NCBI GenBank assembly: GCA_963976795.1
Contig: CAXBLT010000003.1
Span: 205,435-269,434 of the forward strand
Reading direction: 5' to 3'
DNA from: UBA7359 sp963976795
GTDB lineage: Bacteria > Pseudomonadota > Gammaproteobacteria > Eutrophobiales > Eutrophobiaceae
DNA length: 64,000 nucleotides
The position numbers were made by a program, and so were the translations under genes. The notes under the pieces are model-generated. The model was given only the letters and a program-made list of their open reading frames with translations. It had not been told where the DNA came from and made no database searches. Shown here one piece after another: positions 18,267 through 27,727 of the stretch. The first letter of the stretch is position 1. Each line of letters opens with the position of its first letter.

Positions 18267-18280
18267 TTGATTTATATCAA
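18267..18280 (+). promoter_or_regulatory. Perfect FNR/ANR-type palindrome upstream of ppk1
   Basis: TTGATTTATATCAA matches the FNR consensus TTGAT-N4-ATCAA at every fixed base. It lies 67 bp ahead of the ppk1 ATG with -10-like TATACT (18313-18318) downstream. Suggests oxygen control of polyphosphate synthesis. A second short palindrome CGCTA-ATGTA-TAGCG lies at about 18196-18210. The rest of the 18042-18346 gap shows no gene and no clear Pho box. Confidence 0.6.
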
Positions 18281-18346
18281 TATATCGTGAAATGAGAGAG
18301 ACAAACTTTATTTATACTAACTAGAATTATCATAATAAGACTTTGA

Positions 18347-20413
18347 ATGGATAATATTAATCTAAAATTACCAGAGCTTTATATAAACCGTGAATTGAGT
18401 CTCCTGGAATTCAACAGGCGTGTTTTCGAACAAGCAAAAGATCAAAATAACCCTCTGCTTGAGCGATTACGCTTCCTTTGTATTGCGAGTACAAATCTAG
18501 ATGAGTTTTTTGAGATTCGTGTTTCTGGTCTAAACCAGCAGGTGAAGTATGGTTCAGTTCAAACAGGGGAAGATAATTTAACCCCCGCTGAAACGTTAAA
18601 AAAAATTAGCGAAATAGCGCATGAACTAGTCGAGGAACAATATAAGATCCTCAATGAGGTTCTTATCCCTGAACTGTCTAAAGAAAAGATTCGCATTCTG
18701 CGTCGCGCTCAATGGAAACCAAAGTTATCCCGTTGGGTTAAACGCTACTTTAATAGAGAACTAATACCTATATTAAGCCCCATTGGTCTGGATCCATCTC
18801 ATCCATTTCCACGAGTACTGAATAAAAACCTGTATTTTATAGTTACGCTTGAAGGTAAAGATGCTTTCGGTCGTGAAGGCGGTTATGCCATTGTGCAGGC
18901 GCCACGATCATTGCCGCGTGTAATCGAAGTGCCAAAAGAGCACTCAACGCGAACGCACGATTTTATTTTATTGTCGTCTGTTTTACATGATCATGTTGGT
19001 GAATTATTTCCGGGCATGAGAGTTAAAGGTTGTTATCAATTCCGTGTTACGCGTAATAGTGATCTGTTTGTTGATGATGAAGAGATTGATGACCTTTTGC
19101 GTGCACTCGAAGGTGAGTTGCCATCGCGGCGCTACAATGACGCCGTTCGCCTTGAGGTCGCTGATAATTGTCCGGATGACATTATGACTTTTTTACTAGA
19201 TCAATTTAAATTAACGGAAGATGCGCTTTATAAGGTTAATGGGCCGGTAAACTTGAATCGTTTATTGCAGCTTCATGACTTGGTTGATCGTCCTGATTTA
19301 GTCTATCCGGGGTTCACGCCGGACATACCGCCACGCTTATTAAAAACAACTAATATTTTTGAAACCTTACACAATGGGGATATCCTGCTTCTGCATCCGT
19401 TCCAGTCTTTTGCTCCAGTTGTCGATTTTCTAAGACAGGCTGCAAATGATTCTGCAGTGCTGTCTATAAAACAAACTTTATATCGAACTGGCAGTGATTC
19501 AGCGATTGTAAAGGCATTAAAAGATGCTGCCCGCGCGGGGAAAGAAGTCACGGTTGTTATCGAATTACGCGCACGTTTTGATGAAGAGGCTAATATTGAG
19601 TTGGCGAGCGATCTACAGGAAGCAGGTGCGCATGTCGTTTATGGCGTGGTTGGTTATAAGACTCATGCGAAGATGATTATGGTTGTTCGTAGAGAGGGAC
19701 GTGCTTTAAGGCGCTATGTTCACCTTGGAACTGGAAATTACCATACGCGTACTGCCAGACTATATACGGATTATGGGTTATTAACAGCCGATCAAGCAGT
19801 TGGTGAAGATGTTAATAAACTCTTTCATCAAATGACCGGCTTGGGGCGCGCAACTAAGTTAAAAAAGATATTGCAGTCACCATTTACCTTACATAAGGCG
19901 ATACTGGATTATATTAATCAAGAAATAAATAATGCAAAGGCCGACAAGGAGGCGCGTATCATTGCAAAAATGAATGCGCTAGTAGATCCAGAGATCATTC
20001 GTGCTTTATATAAGGCCTCAATGGCAGGTGTGAAAGTCGACTTAATTATACGTGGTATCTGTTGTTTACGTCCGGGTATAAAAGGTATTTCTGAAAATAT
20101 ACAAGTACGTTCCATCATAGGACGTTTTCTTGAGCATACACGTATCTATTATTTTCATAATGATGGCGATCCAAACCTGTATTGTGCCAGTGCGGACTGG
20201 ATGCCAAGGAACCTGTTTCATCGGGTGGAGGCGTGTTTTCCTATTGAAGAGAAGCGGCCGCGGGATCAAGTTATCAAGCTTGGTCTATTGAATTATCTCG
20301 CAGATAATACACAGGCTTGGGTATTACAGTCTGATGGTAGTTATCGGCATACTAAGCCAGGTAATGCGAAACCAAGATCGGCACAGCAGGTTTTACTTGA
20401 ACAATACTGTTAA
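18347..20413 (+). CDS. ppk1: Polyphosphate kinase 1
   Basis: Makes inorganic polyphosphate from ATP reversibly. The 688-aa protein has the four PPK1 domains: N-terminal ELSLLEFNRRVFEQA, head domain, and two PLD-like C-terminal catalytic domains with the phospho-accepting H440 in YKTHAKMIMVVRREG and the second catalytic H604 in YYFHNDGDPNLYCASADWM. Length equals E. coli Ppk. No strong ribosome site precedes the ATG. It ends five bases from the convergent ppx, so synthesis and hydrolysis genes are tail to tail rather than in one operon. Confidence 0.97.
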   Translation: MDNINLKLPELYINRELSLLEFNRRVFEQAKDQNNPLLERLRFLCIASTNLDEFFEIRVSGLNQQVKYGSVQTGEDNLTPAETLKKISEIAHELVEEQYKILNEVLIPELSKEKIRILRRAQWKPKLSRWVKRYFNRELIPILSPIGLDPSHPFPRVLNKNLYFIVTLEGKDAFGREGGYAIVQAPRSLPRVIEVPKEHSTRTHDFILLSSVLHDHVGELFPGMRVKGCYQFRVTRNSDLFVDDEEIDDLLRALEGELPSRRYNDAVRLEVADNCPDDIMTFLLDQFKLTEDALYKVNGPVNLNRLLQLHDLVDRPDLVYPGFTPDIPPRLLKTTNIFETLHNGDILLLHPFQSFAPVVDFLRQAANDSAVLSIKQTLYRTGSDSAIVKALKDAARAGKEVTVVIELRARFDEEANIELASDLQEAGAHVVYGVVGYKTHAKMIMVVRREGRALRRYVHLGTGNYHTRTARLYTDYGLLTADQAVGEDVNKLFHQMTGLGRATKLKKILQSPFTLHKAILDYINQEINNAKADKEARIIAKMNALVDPEIIRALYKASMAGVKVDLIIRGICCLRPGIKGISENIQVRSIIGRFLEHTRIYYFHNDGDPNLYCASADWMPRNLFHRVEACFPIEEKRPRDQVIKLGLLNYLADNTQAWVLQSDGSYRHTKPGNAKPRSAQQVLLEQYC

Positions 20414-20418
20414 TAAAA

Positions 20419-21912
20419 TCAGCTGAATATTAATTTATAATCCGTTACCGAAATATAGTTCGCTTCTGTTTCCAGGTCGGCTTCAGTCAGCGGATGGTTC
20501 GCCAACCATTCATTCTGGAAACGTAAATCAATTTTTTCATTCTTAATTTTAATCTCGATCTCAGGCATGTTTACCGGATTACGGCTACGGGTTAAGACAA
20601 TAGCTATTCGCAGGATGATGCTTAACTTAATTAATTTGTCCTTAATATCATCAGTAACTTGATCAAACAGTTCTAAAGCAATCTTTCGACGATGAAGACG
20701 AACTAATATACTCAATAAGGCTTGTTCCTGGCGAGAGAAGCCTGGCATATCAGAATTAGTTAACAGGTATGCTGCATGTTTATGATACTGACTGTGTGCG
20801 ATGGCCAGACCGATTTCATGCAGGCTTGCAGCCCAGCCCAACATTTTCAAATCTTCTTTCTTGTCTAATTGCCACGCGGTCTTCATTTTTTTGTAAATAC
20901 AACGTGTCATTTTTTCCACATGTGCTGCATGCGCTGCATCAACACTATAGCGGTTCATCAATCTAGACACCGTTTTATCACGTACATCGAGATCATGCCG
21001 ACGGCCAATCTGGTCGTATAGGAGGCCTTCACGTAGTGCGCCATCCGAGTATTCCATTGCCTCAATACCTAAAGCTTCAAATACAGCAGATAAGACGACA
21101 ACACCGCCAACGAATATAGGTAGGCGGTTAGCAGAAAGCCCCGCAAAGTCAATCTTATCAATGTGTCCTTTTGATAGTAGTGCCTCTTGTAGCAGGGAAA
21201 GTGAATCCGCGCTGATGAAAGTATCATTCCAACCTTGGTTAATTACTACATCAAGGATTGAATGAATCGTGCCGGATGTGCCGATGACTTTGTCCCAACC
21301 CTGTGCACGGTAGTGCTGTTGTATATTTTCCAGTTCTTGTAAGGCGGCAATCCGTGCCTTGCGCAGGCGCTTTGTAGTGATTTCTCCATCTTTAAAAAAA
21401 CGTTGGCTGATGCTGACACAACCCATGAACAGACTTTCAGTTATGTTTGCATCGAAGCCCTTGCCTATAATAAGTTCAGTACTACCGCCGCCAATATCAA
21501 CAATTAAACGTTTATCCTTATCGTTGAAAATAGTATTGGCAACGCCAAGATATACTAGTCGGGCTTCTTCGCGGCCAGAGATGATTTCGATTTTATGTCC
21601 TAAAGCGGCATTGGCAAGTGCAAGAAACTCGACTCCATTACGTGCCTGGCGCAAAGTATTTGTACCAACTGCCCGGATGTTTGACGTGGGGATGGTGTTA
21701 ATACGTTGACCAAACTTTTCCAGGCACGATAGTGCTCTTTCAATAGAGTCATCGTTTAGTTGTCGGTTTTCATCCAGACCGCCAGCTAGTCTGACCATTT
21801 CTTTGATTCGGTCTACAATGAGTGCGCGTCCATCAACGACATTAGCAACAATCATATGAAAGCTGTTTGAGCCAAGGTCAACAGCAGCAAAAGTTTCGTT
21901 TTCGTTCGTCAA
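20419..21912 (-). CDS. ppx: Exopolyphosphatase / guanosine pentaphosphate phosphohydrolase
   Basis: Removes terminal phosphates from polyphosphate and may convert pppGpp to ppGpp. The 497-aa protein has the ASKHA-fold Ppx-GppA domain (residues about 1-305: AAVDLGSNSFHMIVANV, VDIGGGSTELIIGKG, GTSGTIHSILDV) and a C-terminal HD-like helical domain (about 310-480: WAASLHEIGLAIAHSQYHKH). The length fits the long Ppx1 form of E. coli. It is convergent with ppk1. Confidence 0.95.
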   Translation of the reverse strand: MTNENETFAAVDLGSNSFHMIVANVVDGRALIVDRIKEMVRLAGGLDENRQLNDDSIERALSCLEKFGQRINTIPTSNIRAVGTNTLRQARNGVEFLALANAALGHKIEIISGREEARLVYLGVANTIFNDKDKRLIVDIGGGSTELIIGKGFDANITESLFMGCVSISQRFFKDGEITTKRLRKARIAALQELENIQQHYRAQGWDKVIGTSGTIHSILDVVINQGWNDTFISADSLSLLQEALLSKGHIDKIDFAGLSANRLPIFVGGVVVLSAVFEALGIEAMEYSDGALREGLLYDQIGRRHDLDVRDKTVSRLMNRYSVDAAHAAHVEKMTRCIYKKMKTAWQLDKKEDLKMLGWAASLHEIGLAIAHSQYHKHAAYLLTNSDMPGFSRQEQALLSILVRLHRRKIALELFDQVTDDIKDKLIKLSIILRIAIVLTRSRNPVNMPEIEIKIKNEKIDLRFQNEWLANHPLTEADLETEANYISVTDYKLIFS

Positions 21913-22020
21913 GTGAGAACCTGATAAGACCTTAATTAAAGGAGACGGTTAAAGATTATTTGTGATATTTTCGAATGGAAATGTAGCATAATTTACTAAA
22001 ATTTGAATGCACTATTTATT

Positions 22021-22524
22021 ATGAGCTTTTATCTTTATCTCATGCGGCATGCAAAGTCAGACTGGTCTGTTCAAGGCTTGGCTGATTTTGATCGAACGAT
22101 AAACTTACGTGGTCAGAAAAACGCGAAGCAGATAGGTGAATGGATGACCCAAAATAATTTCTTACCCCATGAAATTATTTCATCATCAGCTGTCAGAGCC
22201 AGGCAAACTATAGAGCTACTTGTTCAACAATCAGGTTCTCTTAGTTTGGAAGATGTGCAATTTGATAAGGATCTTTATCTCGCATCAATGGATGAATTAA
22301 TGGAGTGTATTCAGCTTTATAGAAAAGATACAGAAAGTATAATGTTAGTGGCTCATAATCCGGGCATTGAGCAATTGGTAAATCATCTAGTTCATCCCGC
22401 ATCACGAATGATAAACATAACAACGGCTAATTTGGCAATAATTGAGTTTACTGATTGTGGGTTTGATCCCGAGAAAGACAAGGGGGCGTTAATAAAGTTA
22501 ATTAGACCAAAAGAGCTGGATTAG
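22021..22524 (+). CDS. sixA: SixA-type phosphohistidine phosphatase
   Basis: Small histidine-phosphatase-superfamily protein of 167 aa that dephosphorylates phosphohistidine domains. The catalytic RHG-type motif LMRHAKSDW opens the protein and the second histidine is in VAHNPGIEQLV. ATG at 22021 is preferred over an in-frame TTG at 22003, since the catalytic strand begins a few residues later. It lies divergent from ppx and may act on phosphorelay or PTS histidines; the target here is unknown. Confidence 0.85.
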   Translation: MSFYLYLMRHAKSDWSVQGLADFDRTINLRGQKNAKQIGEWMTQNNFLPHEIISSSAVRARQTIELLVQQSGSLSLEDVQFDKDLYLASMDELMECIQLYRKDTESIMLVAHNPGIEQLVNHLVHPASRMINITTANLAIIEFTDCGFDPEKDKGALIKLIRPKELD

Positions 22525-22535
22525 ATTTTAAAAAT

Positions 22536-23369
22536 TTATTTTTCAGCAACTAAATAAGCAATCCAGCCAGCGTCAGCTTCACCTTCAGTCTCAGGAATAA
22601 AGACGCCATTACCTTCTCCGTCTTCGTCAGCTTGCTCCCAATAGACAGTTGGTTTAAAACCGGCTTCCGATAGCATCTGGGTTAATTCAGGCAGTGTCCA
22701 GACACGCCATTCATATTCAAAAGCCCTCATCATCTTAGAGCCGTCTTTAAACTTAAAGTGAATGTAGTTTTTAGCAATGCCTGTTACCGGGCTGTACTTA
22801 TGTTGATCCCATATATAAGTGCAGTATTCATTTTTGGTTTTTTCTTTCATTTCCTGAAAGGCTTCATAGCCACCATACGCATCCAGAAAGAATATGCCGT
22901 CTTCTACCAGGGCATTGTAAATACTTTTAAAATATTCAATGGTTAGCTGGCGTTCTTTTAATAACCAGTAACTAAAATTCATGGCTAATACGATTTCGAC
23001 TGGTTTGGTTTTTATCGTTAGTACATTATCGTTAATAATGTTAATACGCTTTGCCTGTTCGGGGCTCAATTTGGAAACCTTATTCTTTTCTCCCCACTCT
23101 AAAACCTCTTTATCAAGGTCAACGCTTATAGCTGTATTGGTCGCGCGTCGTTTTATCCATTCGCAGGAGGTATTCATGGTACCGCAAAAATCTTCTCTTA
23201 AAGTTGTTGCCTGGCGTTTTCGTAGCTTGGTAAACGTGGCATCAACAAAATCAATCTCAGACTCAACACACTGTACGGACTCTTCATAGCAAATGTGCTT
23301 GTCAGCCAATTCAGCCATAGATTTTTTTGAGTTTGGTTTTGATTTCTTTTTATTATTATTTGAAGCCAT
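22536..23369 (-). CDS. Class I SAM-dependent methyltransferase
   Basis: A 277-aa soluble protein with a lysine/serine-rich N-terminal tail (about 1-18), then a Rossmann methyltransferase domain. The SAM motif is LREDFCGTMNTSCEWIKRRA rather than a plain GxGxG, followed by AISVDLDKEVLEWG and the post-motif VLAMNFSYWLLKERQ. The C-terminus ends YLVAEK after an acidic stretch EQADEDGEGNG. The form matches a conserved family of uncharacterised methyltransferases. Its substrate cannot be deduced. Convergent with sixA with an 11-bp gap. Confidence 0.7.
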   Translation of the reverse strand: MASNNNKKKSKPNSKKSMAELADKHICYEESVQCVESEIDFVDATFTKLRKRQATTLREDFCGTMNTSCEWIKRRATNTAISVDLDKEVLEWGEKNKVSKLSPEQAKRINIINDNVLTIKTKPVEIVLAMNFSYWLLKERQLTIEYFKSIYNALVEDGIFFLDAYGGYEAFQEMKEKTKNEYCTYIWDQHKYSPVTGIAKNYIHFKFKDGSKMMRAFEYEWRVWTLPELTQMLSEAGFKPTVYWEQADEDGEGNGVFIPETEGEADAGWIAYLVAEK

Positions 23370-23492
23370 GTTGATTACCGTTAAGATAGAAGTTAATTCA
23401 AATTAATAGTGCTAGTGATCGATAAAAAGCGGGATTATAACGAATAGTAGTAACATATATTACTTTTATTACAAATTGGTGAAATTGAACGT

Positions 23493-24281
23493 ATGAATTG
23501 GTGGGGAAAAATACTGGGAGGTGCCTTTGGCATGATGATAGGTGGCCCTATCGGGGCTGTCTTAGGTGCTGCAATGGGGCATAACTTTGACAAAGGACTA
23601 TCGCATTCTGGCAATCAAACTGGCTTTGGTCGACAAGAACGTGCCCAAACGATGTTCTATACCGCGACATTCTCAGTCATGGGCCATGTCTGTAAAGCTG
23701 ACGGGCAAGTAACGAATGATGAGATTGCGCTTGCCAGGCAGGTCATGCAGAAAATGGACATGGATGCGGCACAACGCAAAGCAGCGATTGGTTTGTTTAA
23801 CGAAGGTAAGAAAGACTCTTTTCCATTAAACGATGTTATTAAACAGTTTAAGCAAGAGATAGGCTTTCGACCGAACTTGTTACGTATGTTTATTGAAGTG
23901 CAGGTCATGGCAGCCTATGCCGATGGCGTTATGGATTCGGCAGAACGTAAAGTCCTGTTAAATATTTGCCAATTGCTTAATGTTTCGCGACACGAGTTCG
24001 ATCATCTCTGCGCCATGATTGGCGGCATGGGGGGTGGATCAACAAGCGGCGGACGGAATGACGGTTCTCCTTCACTAAAACAAGCCTATGCCGTACTTGA
24101 TGTAAAAGAATCTGCTAGTACCAGCGAAATTAAAAAAGCCTATCGTCGTTTATTAAGCCAGCATCATCCAGACAAGCTTGTTGCGAAAGGGTTGCCAGAA
24201 GAAATGATGAAAGTTGCCGCAGATAGAACGCATGAGATAAGAAAGGCATATGAGGTTATAAAAGAAGCCAGAGAGTTTTAG
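23493..24281 (+). CDS. djlA: Membrane-anchored co-chaperone DjlA
   Basis: Inner-membrane J-protein that stimulates DnaK. The N-terminus MNWWGKILGGAFGMMIGGPI is the glycine-rich, dimerising membrane anchor characteristic of DjlA. Residues about 50-180 form a TerB-like helical domain, then a flexible glycine/serine linker GGMGGGSTSGGRNDG and a C-terminal J domain (about 195-262) with the HPD motif in LLSQHHPDKLVAKG. Length and domain order equal E. coli DjlA (271 aa). Confidence 0.93.
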   Translation: MNWWGKILGGAFGMMIGGPIGAVLGAAMGHNFDKGLSHSGNQTGFGRQERAQTMFYTATFSVMGHVCKADGQVTNDEIALARQVMQKMDMDAAQRKAAIGLFNEGKKDSFPLNDVIKQFKQEIGFRPNLLRMFIEVQVMAAYADGVMDSAERKVLLNICQLLNVSRHEFDHLCAMIGGMGGGSTSGGRNDGSPSLKQAYAVLDVKESASTSEIKKAYRRLLSQHHPDKLVAKGLPEEMMKVAADRTHEIRKAYEVIKEAREF

Positions 24282-24443
24282 GATTTAGCTATAGATTTTA
24301 TTTCTGACTGTATTGAACTTACATTTAAATAAGAACAGATAATTACATAGGCAAAATATGACAACTTTCAACAATGAAATATCTTTAGTCGCTCAATTGG
24401 GCTTGTAAGCCAAAGTAGGCATTTAATTGATTAAATTTAATTT

Positions 24444-25064
24444 ATGAGTGTTCTTGATTCTATTTCGTTTTTTTTAATTATGGTTTCTCTTGCTGTAATC
24501 CCAAGTGCCAGTGTTGCCCTGGTCGTCACGCGTTCAGCTACACTTGGTGTAGCTAATGGTGTGGCCGTCGCTATGGGCATTGTTCTCGGAGATCTTGTTT
24601 TTATATTTTTAGCAATACTTGGTTTGACAGTGATCGCAGAAACCATGGGCGTTATGTTTGTGCTTGTTAAATACATTGGTGCTGCGTATCTTTTCTGGAT
24701 TGGGTATTCATTATTAACATCACAAAAAAATACTACTCAACTAGTCAATGAGTCAAAATTGGACGGTAATATAAAAGTCAGTTTTTTATCAGGTTTTTTC
24801 TTAACCCTCGGTGACGTTAAAGCAATATTTTTCTACGCGAGTTTTTTCCCGACTTTTATAGACTTGGCAGCTATAGAATATATGGACTTTTTGATAATTA
24901 TACTTGTGACTATTGTGACAGTTGGCGGCGTAAAGATTTCCTATGCGGTGATAGCAAAAAAATTAGTTAATATGACACAAGAACTGAAGCTGGAAAGAGG
25001 CGCGAAAAAGATAGCCGGTAGTTTCATGATTGGAGCAGGAAGTTACCTGGTTGTAAAAGCCTGA
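24444..25064 (+). CDS. LysE/RhtB family exporter
   Basis: A 206-aa inner-membrane protein with about six hydrophobic helices and the family features LAVIPSASVALVVTRSATLG near the N-terminus, KYIGAAYLFWIGYSLL and FLSGFFLTLGDVKAIFF. LysE/RhtB members export amino acids or related small metabolites. No regulator adjoins it to hint at the substrate. The 162 bp before it hold no clear gene. Confidence 0.85.
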   Translation: MSVLDSISFFLIMVSLAVIPSASVALVVTRSATLGVANGVAVAMGIVLGDLVFIFLAILGLTVIAETMGVMFVLVKYIGAAYLFWIGYSLLTSQKNTTQLVNESKLDGNIKVSFLSGFFLTLGDVKAIFFYASFFPTFIDLAAIEYMDFLIIILVTIVTVGGVKISYAVIAKKLVNMTQELKLERGAKKIAGSFMIGAGSYLVVKA

Positions 25065-25255
25065 TGGCTGTTTTCGTTCGAACCATGAGATATATAAAGC
25101 TGGCCCGAACCAGCAGATCAAATGAGTTTATTTACATACGTTTACTATGAAAGACTTAGACAACAATGGTTGTTCGCTTGCTGGTTTTAACAAAGCAAAT
25201 AGCGGTTGCTCAACAGGAACAGATATTAGGTTGTTAATTTGTTAACATTCAGGGC

Positions 25256-26953
25256 ATGATTTTTACTGCCCTAAAAGAAACACTTAAAGATAAAACTTTT
25301 TTTTCTGATTTTAATAATAATATTCTTTCCGGAATCACGGTTGGCATCATTGCGTTACCCTTGTCAATGGGCCTTGCTATTGCCAGTGGAGTCCCTCCGC
25401 AACATGGTCTTTACACCGCAATTATTGGCGGCCTGATTATCGCATTAGCCGGTGGGTCTCGAGTTAGTGTTTCCGGGCCTACTGCAGCTTTTGTTGTTGT
25501 GCTACTGCCTATCGTTTACGAATTTGGTTTCGGAGGGTTATTGCTTTGCGGGGCATTAGCTGGCCTGATCATGATTAGTTTTGGCCTGCTTCGCTTAGGC
25601 CGCATAATTCAAATTATTCCTTATCCGGTTATAGTCGGTTTTACTTCTGGAATTGGCACCGTCATTGCCGTTTTGCAATTAAAAGATCTCCTTGGACTAG
25701 ATCTTGAGAGTAATAGCCTTCATTTTTTTGAAAAGTTTTACGCAATTATACAGGCATCACCGAGTTTTCAATGGCAAGAATTACTCATTGGTTCTTTAAC
25801 TTTTTTAGTATTATTGTTCTGGAAACGGTTGCACACACGAATTCCATCCTACTTTGTTGCATTAATGGTTGGTTCTGTACTCGCCGCAATACTTAACTCA
25901 ATTGAATCGCTACCCACAATCGATACTATTGCATCTCGATTTAGTTATGAAATTAATGGTGTAACTGGTCAAGGTATCCCTACTGCCTTACCTCAGTTCG
26001 TGTTGCCATGGGAACTAGCTGGCGGTGATGGGGAGCCTATCGGCTTATCCTGGAATACATTGACCACCTTATTGGGCGCAGCGTTCTCTATTGCCTTGCT
26101 AGGAGCGCTTGAATCACTGCTTTGCGCAGTAGTTGCGGACGGGATGACTGGATTTCGGCATGATCCGGACGGTGAATTAATCGGACAAGGTATTGGCAAT
26201 GTTATTGTTGCCTTCATGGGCGGCGTACCAGCTACTGCGGCCATTGCGCGCACGGCGACTAATATCCGTTCTGGTGGCAGTACACCTGTGTCGGCCATGA
26301 TGCATAGTATCGTTATACTGTTGACGATACTTTTTTTCGCAAGGTGGCTGGGGTTTATACCGATGGCTTCAATGGCAGCGATATTGTTGATGGTGGCATG
26401 GAACATGAGCGAGGCACATCATGCATGGCGAATACTCACTAAAGCACCTACTACTGATTCAGCTGTATTCCTGACTTGTTTTCTGCTGACGGTCTTCATT
26501 GATATGCAAGTTGCTGTTGCTGGTGGTCTTGCGCTTGCTTCAATACTCTTTATGAAACGAATGATCGAATTGACGGAAACATCTGCACTAGATCATAAAA
26601 CTCACTCTCATGAACTGGTGAACAATGAAGAAGTCATTGTTTATGATATTAATGGCCCGCTTTTTTTTGGTGCAGCACACAAGGCTCTAAGAGTATTGTC
26701 CTCGGTCAACCCTGGTGTTAGAACCATTGTCCTGGATTTTTCAAACGTAACATTACTTGATACAACGGCGATGATTAATTTGGAATCTCTGGTTAATGAA
26801 CTGGATACAAAAAATGTTTCTGTCACTATTATCCATGCTAAACCCAGGTTAGTGGAAAAGTTAAAACGATTTGGTATGTTAGAAGCGCACTGCAAACTAA
26901 CAATGGTAGAAAATATTCAGGAGGCTCTTGAGAATATAGAAGCAAAAAATTAA
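25256..26953 (+). CDS. SulP family anion transporter with STAS domain
   Basis: A 565-aa protein with a transmembrane core (about residues 15-440; AGLIMISFGLLRLGRIIQ, the family signature region SVSGPTAAFVVVL) and a cytoplasmic STAS domain (about 455-560: VYDINGPLFFGAAHKAL, FSNVTLLDTTAMINLESL). SulP members carry sulfate, bicarbonate or dicarboxylates; the bacterial BicA-like branch takes up bicarbonate with sodium. No carbonic anhydrase or sulfur gene is adjacent, so the substrate stays open. Starts at ATG 25256; the 190 bp upstream hold only a doubtful 32-codon frame (25147-25245). Confidence 0.9.
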   Translation: MIFTALKETLKDKTFFSDFNNNILSGITVGIIALPLSMGLAIASGVPPQHGLYTAIIGGLIIALAGGSRVSVSGPTAAFVVVLLPIVYEFGFGGLLLCGALAGLIMISFGLLRLGRIIQIIPYPVIVGFTSGIGTVIAVLQLKDLLGLDLESNSLHFFEKFYAIIQASPSFQWQELLIGSLTFLVLLFWKRLHTRIPSYFVALMVGSVLAAILNSIESLPTIDTIASRFSYEINGVTGQGIPTALPQFVLPWELAGGDGEPIGLSWNTLTTLLGAAFSIALLGALESLLCAVVADGMTGFRHDPDGELIGQGIGNVIVAFMGGVPATAAIARTATNIRSGGSTPVSAMMHSIVILLTILFFARWLGFIPMASMAAILLMVAWNMSEAHHAWRILTKAPTTDSAVFLTCFLLTVFIDMQVAVAGGLALASILFMKRMIELTETSALDHKTHSHELVNNEEVIVYDINGPLFFGAAHKALRVLSSVNPGVRTIVLDFSNVTLLDTTAMINLESLVNELDTKNVSVTIIHAKPRLVEKLKRFGMLEAHCKLTMVENIQEALENIEAKN

Positions 26954-27016
26954 TTTAGGTCTGGCTACAAAACTGAATGAACCGCTTTCATTATATTAAC
27001 AGCGGTTAAAAGTGTT

Positions 27017-27187
27017 TCATAAATTATTCAGGTTTTCCTTTTGTAGGAGATGTATGTCGTCAAGTACGACTGTTAAGTAGCGAGTACGTTGGAGTAGCAT
27101 TTCTTCTAGTAAGGCGACACGATCATCATTAATGATATCCGTAAATTTCCCGATAATATTAGTTCGTTGCTCGGTATTTACGTCGTA
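27017..27187 (-). pseudogene. N-terminal remnant of a TrmH/SpoU-type RNA methyltransferase
   Basis: Directly after the fxsA stop, in the same frame, the minus strand reads a stretch lacking a start codon that includes RVALLEEMLLQRTRYLTVVL followed by DDIHLLQKENLNNL and a stop. The motif RTRYLTVVL(D/E)DI is the N-terminal edge of TrmH-family 2'-O-methyltransferases, where DDI is normally followed by a PHN-ASA segment; here reading frame is lost exactly there and the remaining 120 or more residues of the family are absent. I read it as a decayed gene fragment. The rest of 26954-27190 holds nothing recognisable. Confidence 0.5.
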
Positions 27188-27190
27188 AAT

Positions 27191-27634
27191 TTACTTTGAA
27201 TCAGATTCCCAGTGTTCACCTTCGATAATATTGCCGGCATTGGCTTGTCTGGTATTAATTTGGGATTGTATAAATTTCGCAAGGAAAGTTTGAGCGATCC
27301 GATAGCGTAGCGCAGGAATTAACAGCAAAAAACCGAATACATCCGTAAAGAAACCGGGCGTCAAGAGTAAAACGCCAGCGACGAGCAGCATCAATCCTTC
27401 AATTAATTCGGTTGCTGGCAGATTCCCCTGATCCATATTCATTTGAACCTTTGCAATTGTAGATAGCCCTTGTTGGCGCAATAGTGCGGCACCAAGTGCA
27501 GCAGTCCCGATAACGAGGATGATGGTATAGGCAGCACCGACGACCTTGCCAATCTCAATTAATATCGCAATCTCGATTAATGGGATTGCCAGAAACATGA
27601 AAAATAATATTTTAAACAAAAGATGAAGCTCCAA
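27191..27634 (-). CDS. fxsA: FxsA family membrane protein
   Basis: A 147-aa inner-membrane protein. The N-terminal half has FxsA-type helices with FLAIPLIEIAILIEIGKVVG, and GLMLLVAGVLLLTPGFFTDV is the family's central motif. In E. coli FxsA (YjeG) overproduction relieves F-plasmid exclusion of phage T7 by binding PifA. The open frame starts at TTG 27634; an in-frame ATG at 27598 is possible, and neither has a strong ribosome site. It is divergent from cutA. Confidence 0.85.
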   Translation of the reverse strand: MELHLLFKILFFMFLAIPLIEIAILIEIGKVVGAAYTIILVIGTAALGAALLRQQGLSTIAKVQMNMDQGNLPATELIEGLMLLVAGVLLLTPGFFTDVFGFLLLIPALRYRIAQTFLAKFIQSQINTRQANAGNIIEGEHWESDSK

Positions 27635-27727
27635 CGCTTAATTTGAATAGCTAATGTGGCATTATTATTGATGTATGGGCAGAATACTAATTTACAAGAC
27701 TAAAACTGAACTGTATTACATGAAATC

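Noticed and set aside
25147..25245. 32-codon frame rich in cysteine and glycine before the SulP gene
   Set aside because: No ribosome site, no recognisable family; too little to call a gene.
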